21,917 nt of DNA from Aquificota bacterium (GTDB lineage Bacteria; Aquificota; Aquificia; Aquificales; Aquificaceae): contig JAADEK010000046.1 of the NCBI GenBank assembly GCA_013153455.1, positions 1 to 21,917 of the forward strand, in the 5' to 3' direction. Positions 15,605-21,917 of the stretch are shown piece after piece. The translations under genes were made by a program, and so were the position numbers. The notes under the pieces were generated by a model, which ran no database searches, had not been told where the DNA came from, and saw only the letters and a list, made by a program, of their open reading frames with translations. The stretch's first letter is position 1, and the number at the start of each line of letters is the position of its first letter.

Positions 15605-16768
15605 GTGTTTGAGTTTTCCGAGAGGTTAAAGCAACTGCCACCTTATCTCTTTGCGGAGCTTGACAGAAAGAAACAGGAGAAGCTCGCTCAGGGTGTGGAT
15701 GTGATAGACCTCGGGGTGGGAGACCCGGACCTCCCGACACCCGCCCCAATCGTTGAGGAGGGAAAGAGGGCGCTTGAAAACCCCGAAAACCACCGCTACC
15801 CCTCGTATGTTGGGAAGCTCGCCTTTCGCGAAGCGGTAGCGAATTGGTATAAGAGACGCTTCGGTGTAGAGCTGGACCCCGAAAGGGAAGTCATAGCGCT
15901 GATAGGCTCAAAGGAGGGTATATTCCACTTTCCACTCGCGTTCGTAAACCCGGGGGACGTCGTCCTCGTCCCCGACCCCGCTTACCCCGTATACAGGATA
16001 GGGACGCTCTTTGCGGGCGGTGAGCCTTACGTCTTGCCCCTCAAGGAGGAAAACGACTTTCTCCCGGACCTTGACGCGATTCCCGAAGATGTCATCAAAA
16101 AAGCAAAAATTATATGGGTAAACTACCCGAACAACCCGACCTCCGCCCCTCCCACGCTTGAGTTTTACGAGAAGCTCGTTGATTGGGCGAAGAAGCACAA
16201 CGTAATCGTAGCGTCCGACAACGCATACTCGGAGATATACACAGGCTCACAAAAACCCCCCTCAATCCTTGAGGTTCCGGGTGCGAAGGACGTCGCAATA
16301 GAGTTTCACTCCCTTTCAAAGACGTATAACATGACGGGCTGGAGGCTCGGCTGGGCGGTGGGGAACGAGGAGCTCGTAAAGGGACTGGGTAAGGTGAAGA
16401 CGAACGTTGACAGCGGGCAGTTCGGCGCGATTCAGGACGCGGGTATAAAAGCCCTCTCAATGCCCGAGGAAGAGGTTCAAAAGCTCAGGGACGTATACGC
16501 GGAGAGGAAGAGGATAATGACACAAGCGCTGGAGAGAATAGGGCTAAAGGTCTACAGGAGCGATTACACCTTTTACCTCTGGGTAAAGGTTCCGGAAGGC
16601 TACACCTCCGCCCAGTTCGTCGGGAGGCTCATAGACGAGGCTGGTATCGTTTGCACGCCCGGGAGCGGTTTCGGTGAGCACGGAGAGGGATACTTCAGGA
16701 TATCCTTAACGGTTCCCACGGAGCGCCTCCTTGAGGCGTCCGAAAGAATCAAGAGCCTAAAACTTTAA
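15605..16768 (+). CDS. dapL: LL-diaminopimelate aminotransferase
   Basis: A PLP-dependent class I/II aminotransferase of 387 residues. DapL converts tetrahydrodipicolinate directly to LL-diaminopimelate for lysine and peptidoglycan. Features: the N-terminal FEFSERLKQLPPYLFAELDR, DLGVGDPDLPTP (35-46), WVNYPNNPTSAPP (171-183), SDNAYSEIY (204-212) and the PLP-lysine segment SLSKTYNMTGWRLGW with Lys239. The opening residues and the YLF.ELD pattern fit the bacterial DapL group better than aspartate aminotransferase, but a related specificity cannot be excluded. The start is GTG, strongly supported by AAGGAGGTGG ending five bases before it. A 30-bp gap separates it from nadB, the largest break in this stretch, so an additional promoter is possible though none is clear. 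Confidence 0.88.
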   Translation: MFEFSERLKQLPPYLFAELDRKKQEKLAQGVDVIDLGVGDPDLPTPAPIVEEGKRALENPENHRYPSYVGKLAFREAVANWYKRRFGVELDPEREVIALIGSKEGIFHFPLAFVNPGDVVLVPDPAYPVYRIGTLFAGGEPYVLPLKEENDFLPDLDAIPEDVIKKAKIIWVNYPNNPTSAPPTLEFYEKLVDWAKKHNVIVASDNAYSEIYTGSQKPPSILEVPGAKDVAIEFHSLSKTYNMTGWRLGWAVGNEELVKGLGKVKTNVDSGQFGAIQDAGIKALSMPEEEVQKLRDVYAERKRIMTQALERIGLKVYRSDYTFYLWVKVPEGYTSAQFVGRLIDEAGIVCTPGSGFGEHGEGYFRISLTVPTERLLEASERIKSLKL

Positions 16769-16777
16769 ATTTTTCTT

Positions 16778-17947
16778 ATGGCGAGGGTTCTTATAGGGAC
16801 TACGGGGGGCATAGCCCTATACAAGGTTTGCGAGCTTGTTCGTGAGCTTCGCAGGCGCGGGCACGAGGTGAGGGTCTTGATGACGCCCGCGTCCGAGTCC
16901 TTCGTTTCCCCCCTTACATTTGAGACGCTGAGCTCAAACAAGGTCTTTACGGACGCCCTTTGGAGGGAGCGCCCCCTCGCTCACATAGAGCTCGCAAGAT
17001 GGGCGGACGTCTTTTTAATCGCTCCCGCGAGCGCAAACACGATAGGAAAGCTCGCCCACGGGCTCGCGGACAACCTCCTCACCACCACAGCCCTCGCCTA
17101 CCCAAAGCCCATCCTGATTGCTCCCGCCATGAACACGGTTATGCTCAGGTCCGCTCCCGTTTCGGAGAACCTAAAGAAGTTAAGGGAGATGGGGCACGTT
17201 ATAGTGGAGCCAGAGCCGGGGAGGCTCGCTTGTGATGAGGAGGGGGAGGGGAAGCTTGCGAGCGTGGAGAGGCTCGCGGAGTGGGTTGAGAGGGCGCTTG
17301 AGAAGCAAAGTCTTAAGGGAAAGAGGGTTCTCATAACGTGCGGTGCTACGCGCGAGTATATAGACCCCGTTAGGTATATATCAAACGATGCGAGCGGGCT
17401 TATGGGCTTTTCCCTCGCGAGGGTCTTTTGGAGAAAGGGAGCGAGCGTGACGCTCATCGCGGGCTCGTTCAGCGCGCAACCTCCTCCCGAGGTTCCCCTC
17501 GTTCGCGTAAGGACGGGAGAGGAGATGAGGAGGGAGGTTCTCTCGCGTGCAAAGGACGCGGATATCATCGTTATGAACGCTGCGGTCTCCGATTTCAAAC
17601 CCAAGAGCTTCTCACCGAGGAAGATAAAGAAAGGAGAGACGCTTGAGCTCGTTCTCGTTAAAGCTCCCGATATCCTTTCGGAGCTGGGGAAGTTAAAGGG
17701 GGATAGGCTCTTGGTCGGTTTTGCTCTTGAGAGCGAGGACTTGGTTGAGAACGCGAGGAAGAAGCTCATTTCAAAGGGTGCGGACCTTATAGTCGCTAAT
17801 CCCGTGGGTTCTATGGGGAGTGAGGAGCACGAGGGGTTTTTGGTGACGAGGGACGAGGTTAAGCCCTTTCGTTTCGGGAGTAAGATGGAGAGCGCGCGCT
17901 TTATCGTAGAATATTTAGAGAGTAAGTTTTTGGGAGGTGGTGAGTGA
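16778..17947 (+). CDS. coaBC: bifunctional phosphopantothenoylcysteine decarboxylase / phosphopantothenate-cysteine ligase
   Basis: CoaBC performs two consecutive steps of CoA synthesis: CoaB couples cysteine to phosphopantothenate with CTP, and CoaC decarboxylates the product with FMN. The N-terminal CoaC half (about 1-178) has GTTGGIALYK, the catalytic His69 in LAHIELARWAD, IAPASANTIGKLAHGLADNLL, the APAMNTVM motif (115-122) and the substrate-lid cysteine in RLACDEEGEGKL (149-160). The CoaB half (180-389) has ITCGATREYIDPVRYISNDASGLMG, the conserved NAAVSDF (267-273) and VGFALE (313-318). The length (389) is normal. The ATG 9 bases after dapL has no Shine-Dalgarno and is preceded by AAATTTTTCTT. 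The stop TGA shares its A with the next ATG. Confidence 0.96.
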   Translation: MARVLIGTTGGIALYKVCELVRELRRRGHEVRVLMTPASESFVSPLTFETLSSNKVFTDALWRERPLAHIELARWADVFLIAPASANTIGKLAHGLADNLLTTTALAYPKPILIAPAMNTVMLRSAPVSENLKKLREMGHVIVEPEPGRLACDEEGEGKLASVERLAEWVERALEKQSLKGKRVLITCGATREYIDPVRYISNDASGLMGFSLARVFWRKGASVTLIAGSFSAQPPPEVPLVRVRTGEEMRREVLSRAKDADIIVMNAAVSDFKPKSFSPRKIKKGETLELVLVKAPDILSELGKLKGDRLLVGFALESEDLVENARKKLISKGADLIVANPVGSMGSEEHEGFLVTRDEVKPFRFGSKMESARFIVEYLESKFLGGGE

Positions 17948-18825
17948 TGCCCTACTACGACCCGTTTTCGTATTTGTTTAGTTTGATGTGGTTCCTGCTC
18001 TTTCTGTTCATCATCCTCTCCCCGTGGTATAAGCGAATGGCTCTCATCCGCGCGAGGGAGGAGGTTATAAGAAAGCTTGAGAAGAAGAGAAAGAGCAGGG
18101 TTATAACGATGATTCACCGCCAAGAGCAGATAGGTCTCTTCGGTATCCCCATTATCCGTTTTATAACGATTGAGGACAGCGAGAGGGTTCTCAGGGCTAT
18201 TCGTATGACCCCCCCCGATATGCCCATTGATTTTATCATCCACACACCGGGTGGTCTTGCCCTCGCGGCTACGCAGATAGCGAACGCTCTTGTGAAGCAC
18301 AAGGCACCCGTCAGGGTAATAGTTCCTCACTACGCTATGAGCGGTGGGACGCTTATCGCCCTCGCTGCGGACGAGATTATCATGGACGAGAACGCGGTTC
18401 TTGGTCCCGTTGACCCTCAGATAGGTAACCTCCCCGCTGCGTCCATCTTGAAGGTTCTTGAGAAAAAGGAGCCAAAGGACATAGAAGACCAAACCCTTAT
18501 CCTCGCGGACGTTTCTCAGAAGGCTATAAGGCAGATGGTTGATTACTTGATTGACCTTCTGACCAAGAAGGGTATGAGCGAGGAGCAGGCGAGGAGGATA
18601 GCGGACGAGCTTGCGACGGGTAAATGGACTCACGACTACCCGCTTACGGTTGAGTATCTGAAGAGCTTGGGTCTTCCCATAAGCACGGACGTGCCAGAAG
18701 AGGTATACGAGCTTATGGAGCTCTACGAACAGCCGATGGGTTCACAACCTCCTTCGGTTCAATACATACCGGTTCCGTATAAGTCACCCCAAGGGGGTGG
18801 TAATCAGCCCGGAACACCTTCATGA
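17947..18825 (+). CDS. SDH-family Clp-fold membrane serine protease
   Basis: The protein (292 residues from ATG 17947) begins with one transmembrane segment (about residues 10-26, counted from the GTG 17944 start) and a short basic stretch. A ClpP/crotonase-fold domain follows, of the family named after serine dehydrogenase proteinase (SDH_sah). It contains DFIIHTPGGLALAATQIANAL (96-116) and the nucleophile segment PHYAMSGGTLIALAADEI (128-145) with Ser133 in the ASGG-like motif, then LGPVDPQIGNLPA. A Pro/Gln/Gly-rich tail ends it. Relatives include SppA and NfeD-type membrane proteases; the real substrate is unknown. GGGAGGTGG lies 8 bases before ATG 17947; GTG 17944 is the alternative. It is coupled to coaBC upstream and by an ATGA overlap to acpS downstream. 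Confidence 0.87.
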   Translation: MPYYDPFSYLFSLMWFLLFLFIILSPWYKRMALIRAREEVIRKLEKKRKSRVITMIHRQEQIGLFGIPIIRFITIEDSERVLRAIRMTPPDMPIDFIIHTPGGLALAATQIANALVKHKAPVRVIVPHYAMSGGTLIALAADEIIMDENAVLGPVDPQIGNLPAASILKVLEKKEPKDIEDQTLILADVSQKAIRQMVDYLIDLLTKKGMSEEQARRIADELATGKWTHDYPLTVEYLKSLGLPISTDVPEEVYELMELYEQPMGSQPPSVQYIPVPYKSPQGGGNQPGTPS

Positions 18826-19187
18826 TAGGTGTTGATATCGTTAAGAATGAGAGGATTGAGCGGGCGGTCAGGAGGTTCGGTGAGCGTTTCCTTAGACGGG
18901 TATACACCCAGAGGGAGCTTGATTACTGCTTTTCTCACCGCTCTTGGGTTTCGTGCCTCGCCGCCCGCTGGGCTTGTAAGGAGGCGGTTATTAAGGCTTT
19001 TTACATACGCTTCGGTTTTCTCCTCAGGTTCAGAGAGATAGAGGTTCTCGGGGAGAGGGGAAAGCCCGCACGCGTTGAGCTGAGGAACGAAGAGGCGAGG
19101 AAACTCCTCGGTGGTCGTGAGCTTATCGTTTCCTTGTCTCACGAGGAGGACTACTCAATAGCTTCCGCTTATATCAGTGAGAAATAG
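18822..19187 (+). CDS. acpS: holo-[acyl-carrier-protein] synthase
   Basis: AcpS transfers 4'-phosphopantetheine from CoA to the serine of acyl carrier protein, switching on fatty acid synthesis. The 121-residue protein has the two conserved motifs: IGVDIVKNERIERA at the N terminus, with the magnesium-binding Asp5, and LAARWACKEAVIKAF (about 46-60), with the second acidic ligand in the Lys-Glu pair. It ends with the SLSHEEDYSIASAYI segment typical of the family. Length is normal. ATG overlaps the protease stop (ATGA). Its position a gene away from coaBC fits a CoA-linked cluster. Confidence 0.95.
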   Translation: MIGVDIVKNERIERAVRRFGERFLRRVYTQRELDYCFSHRSWVSCLAARWACKEAVIKAFYIRFGFLLRFREIEVLGERGKPARVELRNEEARKLLGGRELIVSLSHEEDYSIASAYISEK

Positions 19188-19239
19188 GTTTTATGGCTCT
19201 TTTTTTGTTCGGGAAGAGATTTAGAAGGGAGGTAGAACA

Positions 19240-19749
19240 ATGGTTGAGCTTCACCCTCCTGTTGTTCACTTTGCCATAGCTTTACCGCTCGCGGGGCTTT
19301 TGTTTGAGGTTCTCTACAGGCTCACGGGGAGGGAGATTTTCTCACACGGTGCCTTCCTTAACTTTTCGTTGGGTGCGGTGTTCGTGTGGCTCGCGTGGCT
19401 CACGGGCGGTATGGCGGAGGAAGCGGTTGAGGAAGCCGTGGAGGGAACTCCCGCATACGGTATCCTTGAGCTTCACGAGACGTTGGGTCTTGTTGTTTCT
19501 TTTTTGGTTACCGCGTTAGCGGTCTTTAAATTTTTGGAATTTAAGGGAAAGAGGGTCGGTGTTTTTGTTATCGTTCTCGGTTTTCTCACGGGTGCTCTCT
19601 TGGTCGTTCAGGGGAGGTTGGGGGGTAAGCTCGTATACGAGCACGGTGTGGGTGTGAAGGTGATGAGCGAAGAGCGGGAGGAGAGGTATGAGGAAAGCGG
19701 GCTATATTTTAGGTCTTTTGGGTCTCGCGGGGACGGTTTTGGGGGGTGA
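19240..19749 (+). CDS. DUF2231 four-helix membrane protein, possible b-heme anchor
   Basis: The 169-residue protein matches the DUF2231 pattern. It opens with HPPVVHFAIALPLAGLLFE, in which His5 and His10 precede the first transmembrane segment (about 10-27), with further segments near 38-57, 82-100 and 105-124. Other conserved histidines are His79 (ELHETLG, before helix 3) and His135 (KLVYEHGVGV, after helix 4). Histidine pairs near helix ends would suit heme b binding, but this is inference. GGGAGGT lies 7 bases before the ATG. Its 3' end overlaps the triheme cytochrome by 62 bases, strong evidence for a shared job. It follows a 52-bp gap after acpS in which I see no clear promoter. Confidence 0.83.
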   Translation: MVELHPPVVHFAIALPLAGLLFEVLYRLTGREIFSHGAFLNFSLGAVFVWLAWLTGGMAEEAVEEAVEGTPAYGILELHETLGLVVSFLVTALAVFKFLEFKGKRVGVFVIVLGFLTGALLVVQGRLGGKLVYEHGVGVKVMSEEREERYEESGLYFRSFGSRGDGFGG

Positions 19750-20518
19750 GGTGGTTCTCAGGAAGCCCCCCGAGAGCTTGTCGCGCTTTTACCCTCCCAT
19801 TTCCGAGCGCCCGGTGTTCCTTGAGAAGATGCACGCGATGAGCACAGCTCTTTCGGGTATTCGGCTCAATATAAACGAAGAAAGGTGGGACAACGCCCTC
19901 AGGTGGGCGGAGGATTTCCTCAGGACGTATGAAGAGGTTTCCCGAATGGTTCCCGAGTGGAAGGACTACTTTAAGCTCGGGGAGGCGAGGAAGCTCATTG
20001 ATGCGGTTAGGGATAAGGATATAGACGGTGTTGTTGAGCGGATGAAGGCGGTGGGGAGGTCTTGCTCGGAGTGTCACGCGGATAACGAGATTTCGGTGAA
20101 GATTTATTACAGGTTCCCGGATTTCGGTAAGGTGAGCGTTGAGGACCCGATTGAGTGGAGGGAGATGGATTACGGTGAGTTTATGAGGGCGCTTTCTTCG
20201 TCTATGAAGGCTCTTTACGTCTTCCTCTCACAAGGGGACGACGAGGGAGCGCGGGAAGCGGGTGACGCTTTTGTCCAGAGGGCTAGGGCGGTCGGGGAGT
20301 CTTGTAAGAAGTGCCACACGAGAAGGGAGGAGATAAGGGCTATACTGAGCGAAGACTACGAGAGGACGATTGAGAGGATTGAAGAGCTTCTTGGGAAGGA
20401 TAAACTCCCGAGGGATGAGATAAAGTCTCTCGTAAACAGGGCGGGTGTGAGTTGCTGGGTTTGTCATAACGTTCACCTTATTCCCGCCCGTCTTCGCTCC
20501 GCGCTTGAGGGTAAATGA
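19688..20518 (+). CDS. triheme periplasmic cytochrome c with duplicated helical domain
   Basis: A 276-residue exported cytochrome. The signal peptide MRKAGYILGLLGLAGTVLGG is followed by three CXXCH heme sites at 126-130 (CSECH), 206-210 (CKKCH) and 256-260 (CWVCH). The first two are preceded by nearly the same words (ERMKAVGRSC and QRARAVGESC) and by predicted helices, so they look like two copies of a c'-like helical bundle with the heme motif near its end. The third site sits in a short C-terminal tail (RAGVSCWVCH). GGAGGAGAGG lies just before the ATG, inside the DUF2231 gene. The stop overlaps the pentaheme gene (ATGA). I do not recognise a named family; an electron-transfer role in the periplasm is nearly certain. 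Confidence 0.88.
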   Translation: MRKAGYILGLLGLAGTVLGGEVVLRKPPESLSRFYPPISERPVFLEKMHAMSTALSGIRLNINEERWDNALRWAEDFLRTYEEVSRMVPEWKDYFKLGEARKLIDAVRDKDIDGVVERMKAVGRSCSECHADNEISVKIYYRFPDFGKVSVEDPIEWREMDYGEFMRALSSSMKALYVFLSQGDDEGAREAGDAFVQRARAVGESCKKCHTRREEIRAILSEDYERTIERIEELLGKDKLPRDEIKSLVNRAGVSCWVCHNVHLIPARLRSALEGK

Positions 20519-21432
20519 AGCTCCTTCTTTTGGGCTTTCTTTTTTTGGTGGGGTGTGAGAAGGCTCAAGAGGTTTTCGTGAGGGAGGAACTCCTCAACAG
20601 ACCTCCCTCCGAGAGTTGTTCGGAGTGCCACTCGCGTATTTACGACGACTGGACCAAAAGCAGGCATTTTTTCGCTTGGGTAAGTGAGAACTTCAGGAAG
20701 GAAAGTGAAAACTACACTAAGTTAAAGTGCCTGCCGTGTCATGCACCCCTCCAGGTTGACGAGCTTAAAAAGCCCGAGCTCAGGCGGGAGCACAGGTCGG
20801 AGGGTGTTAACTGCGTCGCTTGCCACTTTAAGGAGGAGACGAGGGCTATGCACGGTCCTTACGATGTTTGGTCTCCTCCCCATCCCTCAAGACGGGACGA
20901 GAGCTACGTGCGCGCGGGATTTTGTGCGGGATGCCATAGGGAGACATACAAGGAGTGGAGGGAAGCCCGTTCCGAAAAGAGTTGTCAGTCCTGTCATATG
21001 AGGGTTGTTGATTACACGTGGATAGTTGATAAGTTTCCCTTTTTCTTGCTTCACTCAAGGAAGGCTCTTCACGACCACTCATTTCCCAGCTTGAAGGCTG
21101 GGAAGCGGGATATAAAGGTTTTCTTCAGGGACGGGAAGCTTGAGATTGTGAACGTGGGTATCCCTCACAACGTCCCGACCGCGGACCAAGGAAACCCGAG
21201 ACTCTACGTTTCGGTTAGGGTTTTGTATGAGGACGGGAAGGAGAGGGAGATAAGGAGGGTTCTTTCCCCCTCCTCGGGAAACGCGCTCGTTTACTTGAGA
21301 CCTTACTCTATAAGGATTCCGAACCCCGAAGGGGTAAAGGGGATAGAGGTAAGGATAGAGAGAAGGCTTGCGTGGAAAAGGGTAAGGGAAAAGGTCTACG
21401 AGGAGGTTATCCTCCCCGTCAGAACTCCTTGA
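20515..21432 (+). CDS. pentaheme cytochrome c lipoprotein (cytochrome c554-like)
   Basis: The 305-residue protein starts with a lipoprotein signal, [14 protein letters not shown] (lipidated Cys14), and carries five CXXCH sites: 35-39, 72-76, 100-104, 137-141 and 157-161. The first, [22 protein letters not shown], and the fourth, [21 protein letters not shown], show the CxxCH...W..S.H pattern of cytochrome c554-type multiheme proteins. Residues from about 195 contain no heme motif and look like a beta domain with an [18 protein letters not shown] motif resembling the GHxxPTG segment common in such proteins. It is probably anchored in the inner or outer membrane facing the periplasm. Last gene of the DUF2231-triheme-pentaheme operon; it overlaps rpmI tail to tail by 14 bases. 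Confidence 0.88.
   Translation: MKLLLLGFLFLVGCEKAQEVFVREELLNRPPSESCSECHSRIYDDWTKSRHFFAWVSENFRKESENYTKLKCLPCHAPLQVDELKKPELRREHRSEGVNCVACHFKEETRAMHGPYDVWSPPHPSRRDESYVRAGFCAGCHRETYKEWREARSEKSCQSCHMRVVDYTWIVDKFPFFLLHSRKALHDHSFPSLKAGKRDIKVFFRDGKLEIVNVGIPHNVPTADQGNPRLYVSVRVLYEDGKEREIRRVLSPSSGNALVYLRPYSIRIPNPEGVKGIEVRIERRLAWKRVREKVYEEVILPVRTP
21083..21104. repeat. perfect inverted repeat inside the pentaheme gene
   Basis: TTCCCAGC (21083-21090) and GCTGGGAA (21097-21104) are separated by six bases. It lies where the heme part meets the C-terminal beta domain. There is no T-run on either side, so it is not a terminator. It may be chance within the codons for FPSLKAGK. Confidence 0.5.
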
Positions 21433-21622
21433 GGAGCTTTTGGACGTGCTTTTTCATATTCTCCTTGACGTATGTGGGCTTCCTGAGGTGGCGTTTCCTC
21501 TTTGAGGACTTCTTCGTGTTGTAGTGAGCGCCACCGGACTTCCAACGCTTTATCTTTCCCTTTGCGGTTACCTTAAAGCGCTTTGCAGCGGAACGGTTTG
21601 TCTTCATCTTCACCTTCGCCAT
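21419..21622 (-). CDS. rpmI: 50S ribosomal protein L35
   Basis: A 67-residue, very basic protein with the L35 signature: [20 protein letters not shown] near the start, then the [19 protein letters not shown] segment and a basic C-terminal helix. It binds 23S rRNA in the large ribosomal subunit. GAGGAGGATG precedes the ATG. In most bacteria rpmI lies between infC and rplT; here no rplT follows (the downstream neighbour is the convergent pentaheme gene) and a cytochrome lies upstream, so it appears as a single gene with its own promoter. Confidence 0.97.
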   Translation of the reverse strand: MAKVKMKTNRSAAKRFKVTAKGKIKRWKSGGAHYNTKKSSKRKRHLRKPTYVKENMKKHVQKLLKEF

Positions 21623-21645
21623 AACATCCTCCTCGGGATTTTCCG

Positions 21646-21651
21646 ATTATA
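21646..21651 (-). promoter_or_regulatory. rpmI -10 element
   Basis: A perfect TATAAT on the minus strand (21651-21646) would start transcription near 21639, giving a short leader with the AGGAGG ribosome binding site. The sequence 17 bases further upstream (TTCCCT) is a poor -35, so the promoter call rests on the -10 and its position. Confidence 0.5.
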
Positions 21652-21681
21652 AAGGAAAACGGGAGGGAAGGGAAGGGGGAA

Positions 21682-21917
21682 TTATTTGTAGGAGAGTATG
21701 TAAGCTGCGAGGTCTTTAAGCTCTTGCTCGGAGAGTCCCTTGAGTTGCATAAGTTGGGGGTTCATTATAGACGCTTTGTCGGGCCATACCTTGGGTTGGA
21801 GTTCTCCCTTGAGGTATTTTACGAGTTCGTCAACGCTGTTGTAGGCTTGGGCTATCTTCTTGAGGGAGGGTCCTACTGTGTCCGCGGTGGGTTGGTGGCA
21901 GGAACCGCATCCCTTTT
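21682..21917 (-). CDS. class I cytochrome c, c555/c552-like, C-terminal part (gene continues past the right edge)
   Basis: Reading the minus strand from the right edge gives 77 codons ending in TAA at 21684-21682. The visible protein starts KGCGSCHQPTADTVGPSLKK and ends LKGLSEQELKDLAAYILSYK. It has one heme site (CGSCH), the DTVGPSL motif after it, an INxPQLMQLKG-like methionine loop (sequence IMNPQLMQLKG) that would supply the Met axial ligand, and the final Leu-Ala-Ala-Tyr-Ile helix. This closely resembles the small soluble cytochrome c555 of Aquifex and c552 of Hydrogenobacter, which carry electrons in the periplasm to terminal oxidase. The N-terminal signal peptide and start are outside the window. 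It could be an electron partner of the neighbouring multiheme cytochromes. Confidence 0.93.
   Translation of the reverse strand, partial: KGCGSCHQPTADTVGPSLKKIAQAYNSVDELVKYLKGELQPKVWPDKASIMNPQLMQLKGLSEQELKDLAAYILSYK

Noticed and set aside
16250..16274. CCTCAA/TTGAGG hairpin in dapL as a third antisense terminator
   Set aside because: On the minus strand four G bases separate the stem from the T-run and the stem is only 6 bp with a 3-base loop; too weak to list beside the other two.
17098..18633. A 511-codon open frame on the minus strand opposite coaBC and the protease gene
   Set aside because: It spans two well supported plus-strand genes, its translation is low in recognisable motifs and rich in Ser/Leu/Pro as expected from reading biased codons backwards, and it has no ribosome binding site. 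It is a by-product of codon bias.

Overview
The window looks like chromosomal DNA from a thermophilic, respiring bacterium of the Aquificota, most likely the family Aquificaceae. Three things point there: the 5' third of a very GC-rich 16S rRNA gene; a partial class I cytochrome c at the right edge that closely resembles my memory of the Aquifex c555 / Hydrogenobacter c552 type; and a gene for TtuA, the enzyme that makes the heat-stabilising 2-thio modification of T54 in tRNA. Unrelated housekeeping genes are strung together with tiny gaps, as is usual in this group. The species cannot be named from the sequence alone.

Layout. Positions 1-334 are the 5' end of a 16S rRNA gene on the minus strand. 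Its leader and promoters fill 335-600, back to back with a promoter for glyA (+). glyA overlaps a degenerate EAL/HDOD regulator (+), which meets a panD-rhodanese operon (-) tail to tail. A divergent gap leads to ttuA (+), which meets the minus-strand operon SQR-like flavoprotein / RND adaptor / TolC. The matching RND pump gene is divergent from that operon and opens a nearly unbroken plus-strand run from 8287 to 19187: RND pump, hisD, an unknown lipoprotein, yvcK, nadB, dapL, coaBC, an SDH/ClpP-fold membrane protease and acpS. A 52-bp gap then precedes a three-gene respiratory cluster (19240-21432): a DUF2231 four-helix membrane protein, a triheme periplasmic cytochrome and a pentaheme lipoprotein cytochrome. 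Last come rpmI (L35) on the minus strand and the 3' part of a cytochrome c555-like gene.

How the genes work together. Several enzymes draw on aspartate or feed cofactor synthesis: PanD (beta-alanine) and CoaBC (4'-phosphopantetheine) lie on the CoA path, and AcpS consumes CoA; NadB starts NAD synthesis from aspartate; DapL belongs to lysine/peptidoglycan synthesis, HisD to histidine, and GlyA to one-carbon supply. The efflux system is split over a divergent promoter region, and its adaptor operon is led by an SQR-family flavoprotein that seems to lack one of the two redox cysteines. The DUF2231/triheme/pentaheme cluster is the best candidate for a poorly described system: a membrane module with eight c-type hemes that could pass electrons between the quinone pool or a periplasmic donor and a small soluble cytochrome such as the c555 encoded next to it.

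Transcription. I saw no convincing intrinsic terminator at any gene end, and all three convergent gene pairs overlap at their 3' ends. Two strong terminator-like hairpins do exist, but both lie inside plus-strand genes (RND pump and nadB) and point in the antisense direction.
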